64,000 nucleotides of DNA. Source: Bog-756 sp963777665. GTDB lineage: Bacteria; Actinomycetota; Acidimicrobiia; Acidimicrobiales; RAAP-2. This document shows positions 45,728 to 53,775 of the stretch, in pieces. Numbering within the stretch: the first letter of the stretch is position 1; every line of letters begins with the position of its first letter. The stretch spans positions 124,001 to 188,000 of the forward strand of contig CAVZRJ010000006.1 of NCBI GenBank assembly GCA_963777665.1, in the 5' to 3' direction. The notes beneath the pieces were generated by a model. That model was given only the letters and a program-made list of their open reading frames with translations. It was not told the origin of the DNA and made no database searches. Made by a program: the position numbers and the translations under genes.

Positions 45728-46249
45728 CTACCCGACCCGGCCGGCGTACCCGTGGATGGCCCGCAGGTTCCGGAAGCGCTCGCCCACGTCGAGGCCGTAG
45801 CCGACCACGAAGTCGGCCGGGATGTGGAACCCGACATAGCGCAGGTCGAGAGCGGTCCGCTGTTGGCCCTCCTTGACCAGGAGTGCGCAGACCTCGAGGC
45901 TGGCCGGCTCCCTGGCGAGCAGGTAGCGCTGGAGGTAGCTGAGGGTGAGGCCGCTGTCGACGATGTCCTCGACCACGAGCACATGGCGGCCGAGCAGATC
46001 GACGTCGAGATCCTTCACGATCCGGACCACCCCGGAGGTACGGGTCGCGCTCCCGTAGGAGGAGATCGCCATGAAGTCGACCTCGACCGGCAGGGCGATG
46101 GCCCGCGAGAGGTCGCTCATGAACATGAAGGCGCCCTTGAGCACCCCGACCAACAGGGGGGGTCTGCCCGAGTAGTCGGCGGTGATGGCTTCGCCGAGCT
46201 CTGCGATCCTGGCCTGCAGCACCTCCTCGGTGACGATCACCCGGCCCAC
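45728..46249 (-). CDS. hpt: Hypoxanthine(-guanine) phosphoribosyltransferase
   Basis: 173 aa from GTG 46249, the only start in frame. The PRPP-binding motif is VLVVEDIVDSGLTLSYL; LVGVLKGAFMFMSDLSRAI and FHIPADFVVGYGLD are typical of bacterial Hpt. It salvages hypoxanthine and guanine. It follows tilS by 55 bp in the conserved tilS-hpt pair. Confidence 0.94.
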   Translation of the reverse strand: MGRVIVTEEVLQARIAELGEAITADYSGRPPLLVGVLKGAFMFMSDLSRAIALPVEVDFMAISSYGSATRTSGVVRIVKDLDVDLLGRHVLVVEDIVDSGLTLSYLQRYLLAREPASLEVCALLVKEGQQRTALDLRYVGFHIPADFVVGYGLDVGERFRNLRAIHGYAGRVG

Positions 46250-46304
46250 CTCGACGCCGTCCTCGAGGAGCCGCGGCGCGGGGCGCGCTCCTTCCCGTGG
46301 ATGG

Positions 46305-47225
46305 TCACGGCTCGACTGTACCGGAGCGCCCGACGACCCCCTCCGTGGCGACCGAGAGCCGACCGGCCGACCGGGTGACCCGTAGGCCGCCCGGCACCTC
46401 GGTGGCCCGTCGCTCGAGACGCGCGACTTGGAGGACCCGGTCGACCGCCCCGAGGGGCGGTGGGTACGGGCCGGCCCCGGTCAGCCACCCCCGCACCGTC
46501 CGCCTGGCCAGGGGTGCCGGGGCCGCGGCGAGGGCGGCCGCGTCGGTGGGGTCGAGCAGCCCGCCCACCAGGTCGAGGAGGTCGGCGTCGCCGGCCAGCA
46601 CCTCGGCCTGACGGCCGAGCACCGGCACCAGGTCTCGCCCGGCGATGGCCGAACAGAGGGGGAGCAGCTCGGCCCGCACGCGGTTGCGGACGAACCGGGG
46701 GTCGTCGTTGGTCGGGTCGCGGAGCGGTGCGAGGTCGACGTGCTCGCAGAGGGCCACCGTCTCGGCCCGGCGCAGGTCGAGCAGCGGGTGGGCCGGACCG
46801 GATCGCATGCCGGCCAGACCGTGGACGCCCGCACCCCTGAGCAGGTTGACGAGGACGGTCTCCGCCTGATCGTCGGCCGTGTGGCCGGTGGCCGCCCCCG
46901 AGCCGATCACCGCGCTGCGGGCGGCGCGGGCGCGGGCTTCGAGGTTGGGCCCGTCGACCAGCCGGACCCGCTCGGACCGGAAGGCCGCCCCGAAGCGACG
47001 CGCCGCGCCGGCAACCAGGTCCGCCTCGGCTGCCGAGCCCTCGCGCAAGCCGTGGTCGACATGGACCGCGGTCACCCGGCAGCCGGCCGCGGTCGCCAGG
47101 ACCAGCAGCGAGAGCGAGTCGGCGCCGCCGGAGACGGCGCACACCAGCGGCTCACCCGCCGGGGGGAACGTGCACCGTCCGAGCAGCTCTGCAACCAGCG
47201 GGTCCTCGGCCGGGTCAGGAGGCAA
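46305..47225 (-). CDS. tilS: tRNA(Ile)-lysidine synthetase
   Basis: About 306 aa. The N-type ATP-pyrophosphatase loop is SGGADS (32-37 from the chosen start), followed by VTAVHVDHGLR, GHTADDQAETVLVNLLRGAG and PLLDLRRAE, then a shorter C-terminal domain. It converts cytidine 34 of tRNA-Ile(CAU) to lysidine. The start is uncertain: TTG 47225, overlapping the metalloprotease stop by 11 bp, gives a normal N-terminus; ORF extension to 47312 would overlap by ~100 bp. Confidence 0.88.
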   Translation of the reverse strand: MPPDPAEDPLVAELLGRCTFPPAGEPLVCAVSGGADSLSLLVLATAAGCRVTAVHVDHGLREGSAAEADLVAGAARRFGAAFRSERVRLVDGPNLEARARAARSAVIGSGAATGHTADDQAETVLVNLLRGAGVHGLAGMRSGPAHPLLDLRRAETVALCEHVDLAPLRDPTNDDPRFVRNRVRAELLPLCSAIAGRDLVPVLGRQAEVLAGDADLLDLVGGLLDPTDAAALAAAPAPLARRTVRGWLTGAGPYPPPLGAVDRVLQVARLERRATEVPGGLRVTRSAGRLSVATEGVVGRSGTVEP

Positions 47226-48387
47226 CGGCGGGTACCCCGACGCGGGTGACCCACGTCGCCGGGTCGCGGATCTCCTCCAGCGAGGGGAGCCACTCGGGGC
47301 CGCGCCAGGCACGATCGAGGAGCGCGGGCCCGCCCGACCCCTCGACGGCGGCGATGAAGCGCTCGCCCTCCTCGTACTGGCGCATCTTGGCCTCGATCCC
47401 GATCAGCTGTTGGAGGAGCCGGGACAGGCCGTGGGCCTGCTTGCGTCGTTGGCGCAACACCTCGGCGAAACGGGGAGCACTCGGGATGTCGGCGGCCCCG
47501 GCGCGGTCCATGGTCACGTCCCCGTGACCCTCGAGCAGGCTCATGAGGGCCTGGATGCGGTGGAGGCCCTCGAGCTGCTCGGGAGTGGCGACGAGCCCGA
47601 GCGCCCCGTTGTCCTGCAAGGGGTTGCGGCCCGCCCGGATTTCGGCTGCCATCCGCTTGAGCGACTCGGCCAACCGGGCAGGGTCGGGCTCGAGTGCGCC
47701 GAGCCCCTCCTCCACCAGCGACACGAAGTACTCGCGCATCCAGGGGATCGCGGTGAACTGGCACCGGTGGGTCACCTCGTGGAGGGCCAGCCAGAGCCGG
47801 AACTCATGGGGCTCGAAGCCGTGCTGCTGCTCGAGGGCGACCACGTTGGGTCCGACGAAGTAGACCAGGTCCTGGTCGTCGGCGGCCTCCTCGGTGAGCA
47901 GGATGTCGTACTGTCCGAGCACCCGGGTCGAGAGCCAGCCGAGGACGACCCCCATCTGCGCTCCGGTGATGGTCCGTCCGGCGCTGGCCAGCGGGCCGGC
48001 CAACCGGGCGGTGAGCTGGTTGGCCGTGCTCAGCCGCGACGGGTCGAGCCGATCGAGGTGCGGACCGATCAGGCGCTGGAAGCTGGCCACGTTGGCGCTC
48101 ACCCAGCCGGCACGGTCGGTGACCCGGGCCCGGGCCGGCCCTGCAGCCGAGCGCAGGCCGGTCGACTCGGCGACCAGCTCCTCGGCCTGGGCGGTCAGCT
48201 CGGCGAAGTCCGCCTGGAGCAGATCGGGCCGGTAGGGCGCGGGCACCCGGGCCCGGCTTCCGACCCAGGCGGCCACCCGTTCGGCGGTGTCCCACCCGAC
48301 GGCCCCCCGGCCGGGCGCGGACTCCTCCCCCGTCGGACCTCCGACGACGTCATCCACAGCGGGTGGGGCGGTATCGGCGGAGGGCAC
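47215..48387 (-). CDS. Zinc-dependent metalloprotease-like protein (DUF2342, zincin)
   Basis: 390 aa from GTG 48387. Zincin motif HEVTH at 203-207 with a downstream glutamate in LVEEGLGAL, GWLSTRVLGQYDILL and DLVYFVGPNVVALE, all characteristic of the DUF2342/Zincin_2 family (Rv3626c type, sometimes named F420-biosynthesis-associated). No signal peptide; probably cytoplasmic. Its substrate is unknown. GTG 48387 is six bases after TACACT, a leaderless start heading the tilS-hpt-fol run. Its place before tilS is conserved in actinobacteria. Confidence 0.85.
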   Translation of the reverse strand: MPSADTAPPAVDDVVGGPTGEESAPGRGAVGWDTAERVAAWVGSRARVPAPYRPDLLQADFAELTAQAEELVAESTGLRSAAGPARARVTDRAGWVSANVASFQRLIGPHLDRLDPSRLSTANQLTARLAGPLASAGRTITGAQMGVVLGWLSTRVLGQYDILLTEEAADDQDLVYFVGPNVVALEQQHGFEPHEFRLWLALHEVTHRCQFTAIPWMREYFVSLVEEGLGALEPDPARLAESLKRMAAEIRAGRNPLQDNGALGLVATPEQLEGLHRIQALMSLLEGHGDVTMDRAGAADIPSAPRFAEVLRQRRKQAHGLSRLLQQLIGIEAKMRQYEEGERFIAAVEGSGGPALLDRAWRGPEWLPSLEEIRDPATWVTRVGVPAVAS

Positions 48388-48393
48388 GGGCCC

Positions 48394-48399
48394 AGTGTA
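48394..48399 (-). promoter_or_regulatory. -10 box giving a leaderless start for the DUF2342 gene
   Basis: TACACT on the minus strand, then GGGCCC, then GTG 48387. This probably drives the long DUF2342-tilS-hpt-folE series. Confidence 0.45.
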
Positions 48400-48440
48400 G
48401 GGAGGTAGTCCCCACCCCGGGGCCTCGGAACGCGGAACGC

Positions 48441-48764
48441 TCAGTTGGGAGCGGCGTCGTGCTCCGCGCGCAGGGCCTCGGCCACCCGGTCGATGAGCGA
48501 CTCGGGCACCCGGTCCCGGCAGCGGTTGGCGATGAGCTTGCGGAGCTCGGCCTCGAACCCGTAGGCGTCGACACACGGCCCGCACAGGTCGAGGTGCCGG
48601 GCGATCTCGACCCGGCGCTGCTCGGTGAGCTCGCCGTCGAGGTAGGTGTAGAGCTTCTCGATCGTCTCGTCACAGCCTACGAACCCGGCCGGACGGTCGT
48701 CCGCTCCAGGTCCTGCCGCGGCAGGTCCTCCGTCGCCGGACACTCGCTCTTCGTCTGCTCCCAC
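48441..48764 (-). CDS. rsrA: Mycothiol-system zinc anti-sigma factor (RsrA/RshA type)
   Basis: 107 aa from GTG 48764 (GGGGAG eight bases upstream). The zinc anti-sigma core is ARHLDLCGPC: H57, C61 and C64, with C31 before it and C82 after it. In RsrA, oxidation of these cysteines releases zinc and the sigma factor under thiol stress. The gene starts 13 bp after the SigR-like sigma gene, the standard pairing. Confidence 0.88.
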   Translation of the reverse strand: MGADEERVSGDGGPAAAGPGADDRPAGFVGCDETIEKLYTYLDGELTEQRRVEIARHLDLCGPCVDAYGFEAELRKLIANRCRDRVPESLIDRVAEALRAEHDAAPN

Positions 48765-48777
48765 GGTCGGCACTCCC

Positions 48778-49356
48778 CTACCTGGCCTCGTCGGAGGCCC
48801 CAACGAGGCCCCCAGTCCGTCCGCGCTCTACCAACGCCTTCTGCAGCGCCTTTCTTCCGCGGTGGATCCTGCTCATCACCGTGCCGATGGGCACATCGGT
48901 GATCTCGGCGATCTCCTTGTAGGAGAACCCTTCGACGTCAGCCAGCAGGACGGCCATCCGGAAGGTCTCCGGGAGGGACTCGATGGCGGCCTTGACGTCG
49001 GTGTCGGTGAAGCGCTCGAGCGCCTCGTCCTCCGCGCTGCGCCCGAGGCCCGCCGACGGGTCGCCGGCTAGGTGGTGATAGAGGTAGAGGTCCTCGACGT
49101 CCTCGACGTCGGCGATCTCGGGCCGGCGCTTCCTTGCCCGATAGGTGTTGATGTAGGTGTTGGTCAGGATCCGGTAGAGCCAGGCCTTGAGGTTGGTGCC
49201 GGTCTCGAAGGTGCCGAAGGCGCGGTAGGCCTTCAGGTAGGTCTCCTGGACCAGGTCCTCGGCGTCCGACGGATTGCGGGTCATGCGCAGCGCGGCCGTG
49301 TAGAGGGCGGGCATGTAGTCCATGGCCAGGTCGGAGAACAGCGCCTGATCTGCCAT
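48778..49356 (-). CDS. sigR: ECF sigma factor, SigR/SigH type
   Basis: 192 aa. Region 2 is readable in YTAALRMTRNPSDAEDLVQETYLKAYRAF and NLKAWLYRILTNTYINTYR; region 4 in LPETFRMAVLLADVEGFSYKEIAEITDVPIGTVMSRIHRGR. The acidic insert between regions (ADVEDVEDLYLYHH) is typical of the oxidative/disulfide-stress sigma. It directs thiol-homeostasis genes and is held by the downstream anti-sigma factor. ATG 49356 is six bases after TAGGGT, a leaderless start. No clear SigR-type GGGAAT/GTT promoter precedes it. Confidence 0.9.
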   Translation of the reverse strand: MADQALFSDLAMDYMPALYTAALRMTRNPSDAEDLVQETYLKAYRAFGTFETGTNLKAWLYRILTNTYINTYRARKRRPEIADVEDVEDLYLYHHLAGDPSAGLGRSAEDEALERFTDTDVKAAIESLPETFRMAVLLADVEGFSYKEIAEITDVPIGTVMSRIHRGRKALQKALVERGRTGGLVGASDEAR

Positions 49357-49362
49357 GGGGCA

Positions 49363-49368
49363 ACCCTA
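49363..49368 (-). promoter_or_regulatory. -10 box giving a leaderless start for sigR
   Basis: TAGGGT on the minus strand, then TGCCCC, then ATG 49356. No Shine-Dalgarno is present. Confidence 0.45.
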
Positions 49369-49413
49369 CACAGCCCCGGGCGGGACCCGTTCGCGCTCGA
49401 TGCGCTCCTGGTC

Positions 49414-50538
49414 TCAGCGCACGAGAAGGGCCACGCATGCGTTGGCGCCCCGCCCGATCACGTGCGCGAGGCCGACCCGTGCGCCGGACACCTGACGGTC
49501 CCCGGCGGTCCCGCGGAGCTGCCGCACCAGCTCGACCACCTGGCCGAGGGCCGACGCCCCGAGCGGCTCCCCCTTGGACAGCAGGCCGCCGGACGGGTTG
49601 ACCGGCAACCGCCCGCCGAGCTCCATCGCACCGTCGGCGAGGAGTGCGGCCTGCCCCCCCGGAGCGCACAGCCCGAGCTCCGCCCAGGCCAGGAGCTCGC
49701 GTCCCGCGTCGGTGTCCTGGCACTCCACCACGTCGATGTCCTCGGGCCCGAGGCCGGCCTGGCGGTAGGCGTCACCTGCCGCGAGGGTGGTCGGTGGCGT
49801 GACGTCCGAGTCGTCGATGCCGCTCAGCGGCGAGTCCTCGCCGAGGACGTTGCCCGGGAGGTGCGAGCGCAGCGAGATGCCGGCGATCGACGGCCCGTCC
49901 CCGTCGCGGGCGAGCACGACCGCCGCACCACCCTCGTTCGGGGAGCAGAGCATGAACAGGGTGAGAGGAGGACAGATCATCCGGGCGCCGAGCACCTCCT
50001 CGACCGTGACCTCCTTGCGGAACATGGCGTCGGGATTGGCCACCCCCTGGCGCCGGTTCTTGACCACGACCTGGGCGAGGTGGTCGGCGGTCAGCCCGGT
50101 GTCGCCGAGCAGCCGCTGCGCGCGGAGCGCGAAGAACGCCGGCGCCGGGGTGAGGCCTCCGGCCTCCTGCCACGGTGCGAAGAACGAAGAGCGGATGACG
50201 CCCTTCGGCATCTTCTCGATGCCGAAGACCAGCACCCGGTCGTGCTGTCCCGCGGCGATCGACGAAGCGGCCAACTCGAGGGCGGCCCCGCCCGACGCGC
50301 ATCCCGCCTCGACGTCGTAGATCGGGATGCCGGTCCCGGCCAACGCACCGAGGACGCGGTGCCCGGCCGCGACCCCCCCGTAGGCGGTCCCGCAGTAGGC
50401 CGCCTGCATGTCCCGCACGCCGAGGCCCGCCTCGGCCAGGGCGGCGCGGACCGCGACCACGCCCATCGCCGTCCCGGTCATGGTGTCGAACCGACCGAAC
50501 GGGTGCATCCCCACCCCGACCACCCGGACGCCGGTCAC
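49414..50538 (-). CDS. Thiolase-fold lipid-transfer protein (Ltp/SCP2 type)
   Basis: 374 aa from GTG 50538, overlapping the DUF35 gene stop by 4 bp (GTGA). The thiolase nucleophile region is YDVEAGCASGGAALELAA, and the C-terminal NPSGGLLSKGEPLGASALGQVVELV block replaces the classical NxNGGAIALGHPxGxSG. CNEGGA-type sequence (LCSPNEGGAAVVLA) marks the SCP2/Ltp group. Such proteins with a separate DUF35 partner act as retro-aldolases removing sterol side chains (Ltp2-ChsH2 DUF35) or as acyltransferases. Coupling to DUF35 is seen; a sterol role is inference. Confidence 0.85.
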   Translation of the reverse strand: MTGVRVVGVGMHPFGRFDTMTGTAMGVVAVRAALAEAGLGVRDMQAAYCGTAYGGVAAGHRVLGALAGTGIPIYDVEAGCASGGAALELAASSIAAGQHDRVLVFGIEKMPKGVIRSSFFAPWQEAGGLTPAPAFFALRAQRLLGDTGLTADHLAQVVVKNRRQGVANPDAMFRKEVTVEEVLGARMICPPLTLFMLCSPNEGGAAVVLARDGDGPSIAGISLRSHLPGNVLGEDSPLSGIDDSDVTPPTTLAAGDAYRQAGLGPEDIDVVECQDTDAGRELLAWAELGLCAPGGQAALLADGAMELGGRLPVNPSGGLLSKGEPLGASALGQVVELVRQLRGTAGDRQVSGARVGLAHVIGRGANACVALLVR

Positions 50539-50924
50539 GGGCGGAAGACCCAGGTGAGCACCGGCTCGCCGTCGGGACCGGGCAGTTCCTCGCCGTCGAG
50601 GTGCACCCGTGATCCCGGAGACAGGTCGTCGCCGGTCACCCGGGACACCACCCGCAGCAGCGGATCGCCGTCGAGCTCGACGATGCCGAGCCTGTAGGGA
50701 ACCGGTCCTCTGTAGCCGGGGGGCGAGAGGGCGACCTCGGTCTGGAGCCAGACCGTTCCGGCGCGGGGGAGGTCCAGCGGTTCGACGTCGTCGGCGCCGG
50801 TGAAGGGGCAGACCGGGGCACGCGGGAAGTGCCGGAGACCGGAGCTGGCCGACCATCCCCCGAGCAGGGTCACTCCGTCCTCGTCGACGCGCAGGACGGA
50901 CGGGTCGATCGGCCGCAACGACAC
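50535..50924 (-). CDS. DUF35 OB-fold protein, thiolase partner
   Basis: 129 aa from GTG 50924. A short N-terminal segment resembling a zinc ribbon (FPRAPVCPFTG) has lost the second CxxC half, keeping one cysteine; the OB fold follows (GTVWLQTEVALSPPGYRG, VPYRLGIVELDG, LSPGSRVHLD). DUF35 proteins bind acyl-CoA and complex with thiolase-like enzymes. GTG 50924 lies six bases after CATAGT, compatible with a leaderless start. It is translationally coupled to the thiolase-like gene. Confidence 0.82.
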   Translation of the reverse strand: MSLRPIDPSVLRVDEDGVTLLGGWSASSGLRHFPRAPVCPFTGADDVEPLDLPRAGTVWLQTEVALSPPGYRGPVPYRLGIVELDGDPLLRVVSRVTGDDLSPGSRVHLDGEELPGPDGEPVLTWVFRP

Positions 50925-50976
50925 GCGTGGACTATGCCACACGCCGTCCCCGACCACGACGGGTACCGTGCACCGG

Positions 50977-51969
50977 TCAGGCGGGGCGAAGGATCGCCCC
51001 GATCTCCGCGAGCTCCTCTGTCGTGAAGCTGAGCGAGTCGATGGTCGACACGTTCTGCTCGAGCTGGGCGAGGCTGCTCGCCCCGACCAGCGTGGAGGTC
51101 ACCCGCGGGTCGCGCTGGGTCCAGGCGAGGGCCATCTGGGCCATGGTCTGGCCCCGACGAACGGCGAGGGCCGCGAGGGCGCGCACCTTGTCCAACGTCG
51201 CCGCGTCGAGCTGGGTGACGAACAGGGTCTCCTCCCTGCTGGCCCGGGATCCGTCGGGTACGCCGGACAGGTAGCGGTCGGTCAGGATGCCCTGCTCCAG
51301 CGGGGAGTAGACGACACACCCCGCACCCGCCTCGTCGATGGCGTCGAGCAGCCCCCGCTCGGGCCAGCGGTTGAACATCGAGTAGGCCGGCTGATGGACG
51401 AGGAGCGGTGAGCCGAGATCGGCAAGGAGGGACGCGGCCTGCCGGGTCTGCCTCGGCGGGTAATTGGAGATCCCGACGTAGCGGGCCTTGCCGCTGTGCA
51501 CGGCTGTGGCCAACGCCCCCATGCTCTCCTCGAGCGGGGTCTCCGGATCGAACCGGTGGGAGTAGAAGATGTCCACGTAGTCGAGCCGCAGGCGGCGCAG
51601 GCTGGCATCCAGGCTGCCGAGCATGTACTTGCGCGAGCCGCCGTCGCCGTAGGGTCCCGGGCCCATGTCGTAGCCGGCCTTGGTCGAGATGACCAGTTCG
51701 TCCCGGTGGGGAGCCAGGTCGCCGGCGAGCACGGTGCCGGCGTTGGCCTCGGCTGCGCCGGCGGGCGGGCCGTAGTTGTTGGCCAGGTCGAAATGGGTGA
51801 TCCCGAGGTCGAAGGCCCGGGTGAGCATGGCCCGGATCTCGTCGGTCGGCCGGGCCTCACCGAAGTTCTGCCAGAGGCCGAGCGAGATGGCGGGGAGCTT
51901 GAGGCCGCTGTGACCGCAGCGGCGGTAGACCATCCGGTCGTACCGGGCGGGATCGGGGGTGAAAGGCAT
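50977..51969 (-). CDS. Aldo/keto reductase (YghZ/AKR14-like)
   Basis: 330 aa. Opens MVYRRCGHSGLKLPAISLGLW with the catalytic tetrad region DLANNYGPPAGAAE (D, Y), STKAGYDMGPGPYGDGGSRKY, and NADPH-binding SPLEQGILTDRYL. The family reduces L-glyceraldehyde-3-phosphate, methylglyoxal and related carbonyls, using a K+-channel-beta-like barrel. ATG 51969 is six bases after TAGCGT (leaderless). It precedes the DUF35-thiolase pair by 52 bp, but the pair appears to have its own start point. Confidence 0.88.
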   Translation of the reverse strand: MPFTPDPARYDRMVYRRCGHSGLKLPAISLGLWQNFGEARPTDEIRAMLTRAFDLGITHFDLANNYGPPAGAAEANAGTVLAGDLAPHRDELVISTKAGYDMGPGPYGDGGSRKYMLGSLDASLRRLRLDYVDIFYSHRFDPETPLEESMGALATAVHSGKARYVGISNYPPRQTRQAASLLADLGSPLLVHQPAYSMFNRWPERGLLDAIDEAGAGCVVYSPLEQGILTDRYLSGVPDGSRASREETLFVTQLDAATLDKVRALAALAVRRGQTMAQMALAWTQRDPRVTSTLVGASSLAQLEQNVSTIDSLSFTTEELAEIGAILRPA

Positions 51970-51975
51970 CCGCTC

Positions 51976-51981
51976 ACGCTA
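51976..51981 (-). promoter_or_regulatory. -10 box giving a leaderless start for the aldo/keto reductase
   Basis: TAGCGT on the minus strand, then GAGCGG, then ATG 51969. Confidence 0.45.
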
Positions 51982-52012
51982 GAGCACGGCCGCGGTCGGA
52001 GCGCAGGCCGGA

Positions 52013-52471
52013 TCAGCGTTCGAGGGCCGCAGCCAGGCGATCGAGGGTGAGGCTCATGGTCTGGCGGTTGCGAGCTGCGCGGTCGTCAACCCCCGAGACC
52101 TGCTTGCTGAACTCCAAAGCGGACTCGGGACGGAGGTCCTCGCTCCACTCCGTGACGGTGCACCCGATGTCGGCGGGCTCGATGCGGTATCCCCACGTCG
52201 AGAAGTGGAACTCCATCATCGAGCACTCGAACGCAAAGGCGCGACCCGGATCGGCCTCGATGACCCTGCCCTGCGTGGTCCACTCGTGATCGCCGTGCCG
52301 GTTGTGTCCGTCGAAGGTGGCGCCGACGACCGGTCCGTCGAAGCCCTCGTGCCATTCGCAGGCGTAGCACTCCTCGGACCATTCGCCCATGCGGGCTACG
52401 TTCGAGATCGCCGCATAGAGCTCCTCGGGGGTCGCCCCGATGTCGCGGGAAACCTCGAGCTTGTCGACCAC
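52013..52471 (-). CDS. SRPBCC-family (polyketide cyclase/START-like) protein
   Basis: 152 aa from GTG 52471 with AAGGAG five bases upstream. The helix-grip fold starts VVDKLEVSRDIGATPEELYAAISNVARMGEWS, with GATFDGHNRHGDHEWTTQGRV strands and a C-terminal long helix. The family binds hydrophobic ligands; some act as cyclases or dehydratases. No catalytic residues can be named. An in-frame extension upstream reads through tRNA-Thr and is rejected. Confidence 0.78.
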   Translation of the reverse strand: MVDKLEVSRDIGATPEELYAAISNVARMGEWSEECYACEWHEGFDGPVVGATFDGHNRHGDHEWTTQGRVIEADPGRAFAFECSMMEFHFSTWGYRIEPADIGCTVTEWSEDLRPESALEFSKQVSGVDDRAARNRQTMSLTLDRLAAALER

Positions 52472-52513
52472 GTGTGCTCCTTCATCGAGGGAGGAAAAGC
52501 CGAACTGACCTGG

Positions 52514-52586
52514 AGCCTGGGAGGAGAATTGAACTCCTGACCTACGCATTACGAGTGCGTTGCTCTACCGACTGAGCTACCCAGGC
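52514..52586 (-). tRNA. tRNA-Thr (anticodon CGT)
   Basis: Acceptor GCCTGGG/CCCAGGC (52586-52580 with 52521-52515), D stem GCTC/GAGC, anticodon stem ACGCA/TGCGT around CTCGTAA (anticodon CGT), T stem AGGAG/CTCCT around TTCAATT. CCA is not encoded. A possible -10 (GATAGC) lies a short way upstream. Confidence 0.95.
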
Positions 52587-52653
52587 GTGGGGCACCACGC
52601 TATCCGAACCCGGCAAGTGCCTCGGGAGCGACAGGACGACGGGCCCGCAGCCG

Positions 52654-53775
52654 TCAGTCGAGGATGCCCGACAGTTCGACCATGAGCGCCTCGAGCAGCA
52701 GCCCCTCCTGCGCGTTACGTCCGAGCGCGGCCGACGCCTTCTCGATGGCCTCCGCCTCACGCACCCAGCGCCGGCGCATGGCGTCATCCCCGGCCGATCG
52801 CGGAGCGGTGTCCCCGGACAGCGCCGCAACCATGCGGTCGCGGTACACGCCGCAGAGGGCGGCCATGCCCATTCGCAGGTCGTCGGTCCGCCACCGCCGC
52901 TCCTCCCGCTTGTGGCGGTCCTCGACCTGTTTGCGTCCGGGGATGCCCCGTGCCCCGGTGGCCTCCGCCTGCTCCTCCAGGGCGCCGAACTCGCGGGCGT
53001 GCTGTTCCCGCAGGGGCGCCAGGGCCCCCTCGGCCAGGGAGAGCAGCTCGTCGGCGGCCAGGGAGGCGGCCGCACCGCTCCCGTCCAGCCGGCCGGGCAC
53101 CGACTGCCACAACCGCTGCCGCTCGCCGAAACCCGGGTCCTGCACGAGCAGGCGGGCGCGGTCGAGATTCCCTCCCGAGGCAGCGGCCACCGAACCGGCC
53201 ATTCCCTCGTCGACACCCCGGTCGGTCAACCACTGCGCGACGACCGCGGAGGCCACCGCGACGAACGGGACCTGCACGCATCGGCTCACGATGGTGGACA
53301 GGCTGGGAGGAAGATCTTCGGCAAGGAGCACGAAGACCGTCGGAGGTGGCGGCTCCTCGAGGGTCTTGAGCAGTGCGGGGCCGGCGTTGACCGCCAGGTG
53401 GACGTCCGGGACGAGCAGCACCTGACGCGAAGATTCGAGGGGATGGCGTTGCGCGCGGGCACTGATGGTGCGTGCGTCGTCGATGTCCAGCGACGCTCCG
53501 GAGCGCTCCACCGAAACCAGGTCGGGATGGGTGCCGGCGAGCGCCCGGCGGCACACGTTGCACGTTCCGCAGCCACCCCGAGGACAGAGCAGAGCCGCGG
53601 CAAGACCGCGGGCAGCGGTCCGCTTCCCCGAACCGGGCGGACCGTGGAGCAGATAGGCATGGACCGGCCGACGCGCCGCCGCCATCAGCTGCGCGACGGC
53701 CCGCTCCTGGCCGACCACGCCTTCGAAGAGCCGTGCGACCGGAGGCTGCTCGCCCGTGTCGGCGTCGAGATTCAC
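52654..53775 (-). CDS. holB: DNA polymerase III subunit delta' (clamp-loader)
   Basis: 373 aa from GTG 53775, overlapping the tmk stop by 4 bp (GTGA). AAA+ fold with GPPGSGKRTAARGLA, the zinc module CPRGGCGTCNVC, HPDLVSVER, LLVPDVHLAVNAGPALLKTLEEPPP and the SRC motif (IVSRCVQVPF). It helps load the sliding clamp. It ends 67 bp before tRNA-Thr(CGT). The topA-tmk-holB order is common in actinobacteria. Confidence 0.92.
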   Translation of the reverse strand: MNLDADTGEQPPVARLFEGVVGQERAVAQLMAAARRPVHAYLLHGPPGSGKRTAARGLAAALLCPRGGCGTCNVCRRALAGTHPDLVSVERSGASLDIDDARTISARAQRHPLESSRQVLLVPDVHLAVNAGPALLKTLEEPPPPTVFVLLAEDLPPSLSTIVSRCVQVPFVAVASAVVAQWLTDRGVDEGMAGSVAAASGGNLDRARLLVQDPGFGERQRLWQSVPGRLDGSGAAASLAADELLSLAEGALAPLREQHAREFGALEEQAEATGARGIPGRKQVEDRHKREERRWRTDDLRMGMAALCGVYRDRMVAALSGDTAPRSAGDDAMRRRWVREAEAIEKASAALGRNAQEGLLLEALMVELSGILD

